Origin: Candidatus Methanoperedens nitratireducens
Lineage (GTDB): Archaea > Halobacteriota > Methanosarcinia > Methanosarcinales > Methanoperedenaceae
DNA: 54,438 nt
Direction: 5' to 3'
NCBI RefSeq assembly: GCF_000685155.1
Contig: NZ_JMIY01000007.1
Coordinates: forward strand, 340,270-394,707
The position numbers and the translations under genes were made by a program. Numbering within the stretch: position 1 is the stretch's first letter; every line of letters starts with the position of its first letter. The notes below the pieces were generated by a model. That model was not told the DNA's origin. It did no database searches and saw nothing but the letters and a program-made list of their open reading frames with translations. Below, one piece after another: positions 54,112-54,438 of the stretch.

Positions 54112-54438
54112 ATGACAATAACTCCAAGAGGTGAATCATTTCTTCCAAACATTTCTATAGATGAGTTGAACGACCTTTATCAAAAAGAGGGAGATCCAAA
54201 AGCTAAAATAAGGCTTCTTGCAGCGATTTTACGCAAGGAGGGTAGGACTCTTGAAGAAGTAAGCTTTACTATAAAACATCCACTAACAACCGTTGGCGAC
54301 TGGCTACGCCGTCTGCACACAGAGGGGATTTCAAGAAAGAATAATAAAAAGCAATCTGGAAGACCAAAAAGATTGGCAGATAAACAGATAGAAAATCTAA
54401 AGCCAATTCTTTTCAAATCTCCCCAGGAGCAGGGCTTT
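54112..54438 (+). CDS. IS630-family transposase, N-terminal part (cut by window end)
   Basis: 109 codons are present before the sequence ends. They encode a helix-turn-helix region: AKIRLLAAILRKEGRTLEEV, then TIKHPLTTVGDWLRRL with the recognition helix, and the linker SGRPKRLADKQI, as in IS630/Tc1-mariner transposases. The DDE catalytic domain would lie beyond the window. GGGGGAG at 54098-54104 serves as ribosome site 7 nt upstream of the ATG. The TA boundary of the IS tip supports the family. Confidence 0.78.
   Translation, partial: MTITPRGESFLPNISIDELNDLYQKEGDPKAKIRLLAAILRKEGRTLEEVSFTIKHPLTTVGDWLRRLHTEGISRKNNKKQSGRPKRLADKQIENLKPILFKSPQEQGF

Overview
The window looks like a contig from a euryarchaeon of the methanogen/ANME branch, most likely Methanosarcinales and possibly a Methanoperedens-like (ANME-2d) lineage. 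Support comes from the archaeal XPB-Bax1 pair, an MsvR-type regulator (ArsR helix-turn-helix plus V4R), DUF166 and DUF1614 proteins, PT-rich secreted proteins, S26B-type signal peptidase, and multihaem cytochromes. A bacterial-type queA-tgt pair and lipoate ligase suggest gene exchange with bacteria. The genus is an inference. Both ends of the window carry the same 62-bp IS terminus in opposite orientation (60/62 identical), and the right end runs into an IS630-like transposase. The contig therefore probably stops at repeated IS copies.

Layout: 1-62 IS end; 180-2684 tetrahaem secreted cytochrome, signal peptidase and hexahaem anchored cytochrome; 2691-7019 DNA glycosylase, membrane protein, lipoate ligase, larC; 7095-8559 two toxin-antitoxin pairs (DUF4258/DUF2283 and HicB/HicA) bracketed by an 89-bp direct repeat; 8770-11146 a conserved hypothetical and a secreted PT-linker protein; 11149-23225 an archaeal polymorphic-toxin locus; 23392-25495 queA-tgt; 25656-27585 glycosyltransferase and polysaccharide deacetylase; 28153-36055 a metal-handling island; 36263-40490 beta-propeller, CorA-like, flippase-like and cobalamin adenosyltransferase genes; 40576-44714 a defence block (MNT-HEPN and a TIR-WD40-Roc-DUF4365 protein); 45447-48271 XPB-Bax1 repair helicase/nuclease; 48377-53872 sulfite-reductase-like, rubrerythrin, MsvR-like regulator, ferritin-like, DedA and DUF166 genes; 54040-54438 IS630.

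The polymorphic-toxin locus is the strongest candidate for something new. One intact 1371-residue secreted scaffold (signal peptide, Ig-like domains, thrombospondin type-3 calcium repeats, CARDB, hydrophobic pre-toxin region, C-terminal toxin) is followed by a putative immunity gene. Next come a promoterless, start-less spare toxin tip preceded by a 64-bp copy of the pre-toxin sequence, a second immunity gene, a broken third immunity gene, toxin debris, and two 5'-truncated scaffolds that keep different nuclease-like tips (PD-(D/E)XK-like) with their own immunity genes. The arrangement suggests tip replacement by recombination, as in bacterial CDI and Rhs loci.

The metal island is tied together by a repeated 14-bp palindrome, TT(A/C)GG-N4-CC(T/G)AA. 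It lies upstream of a PhnDCE-type ABC transporter, a secreted CbiX-like chelatase, an FTR1-DUF2318 iron permease and two small genes. This points to one DtxR-type metalloregulator, which is not in the window, controlling uptake genes. A ZIP transporter and a Dps-like ferritin lie between them.
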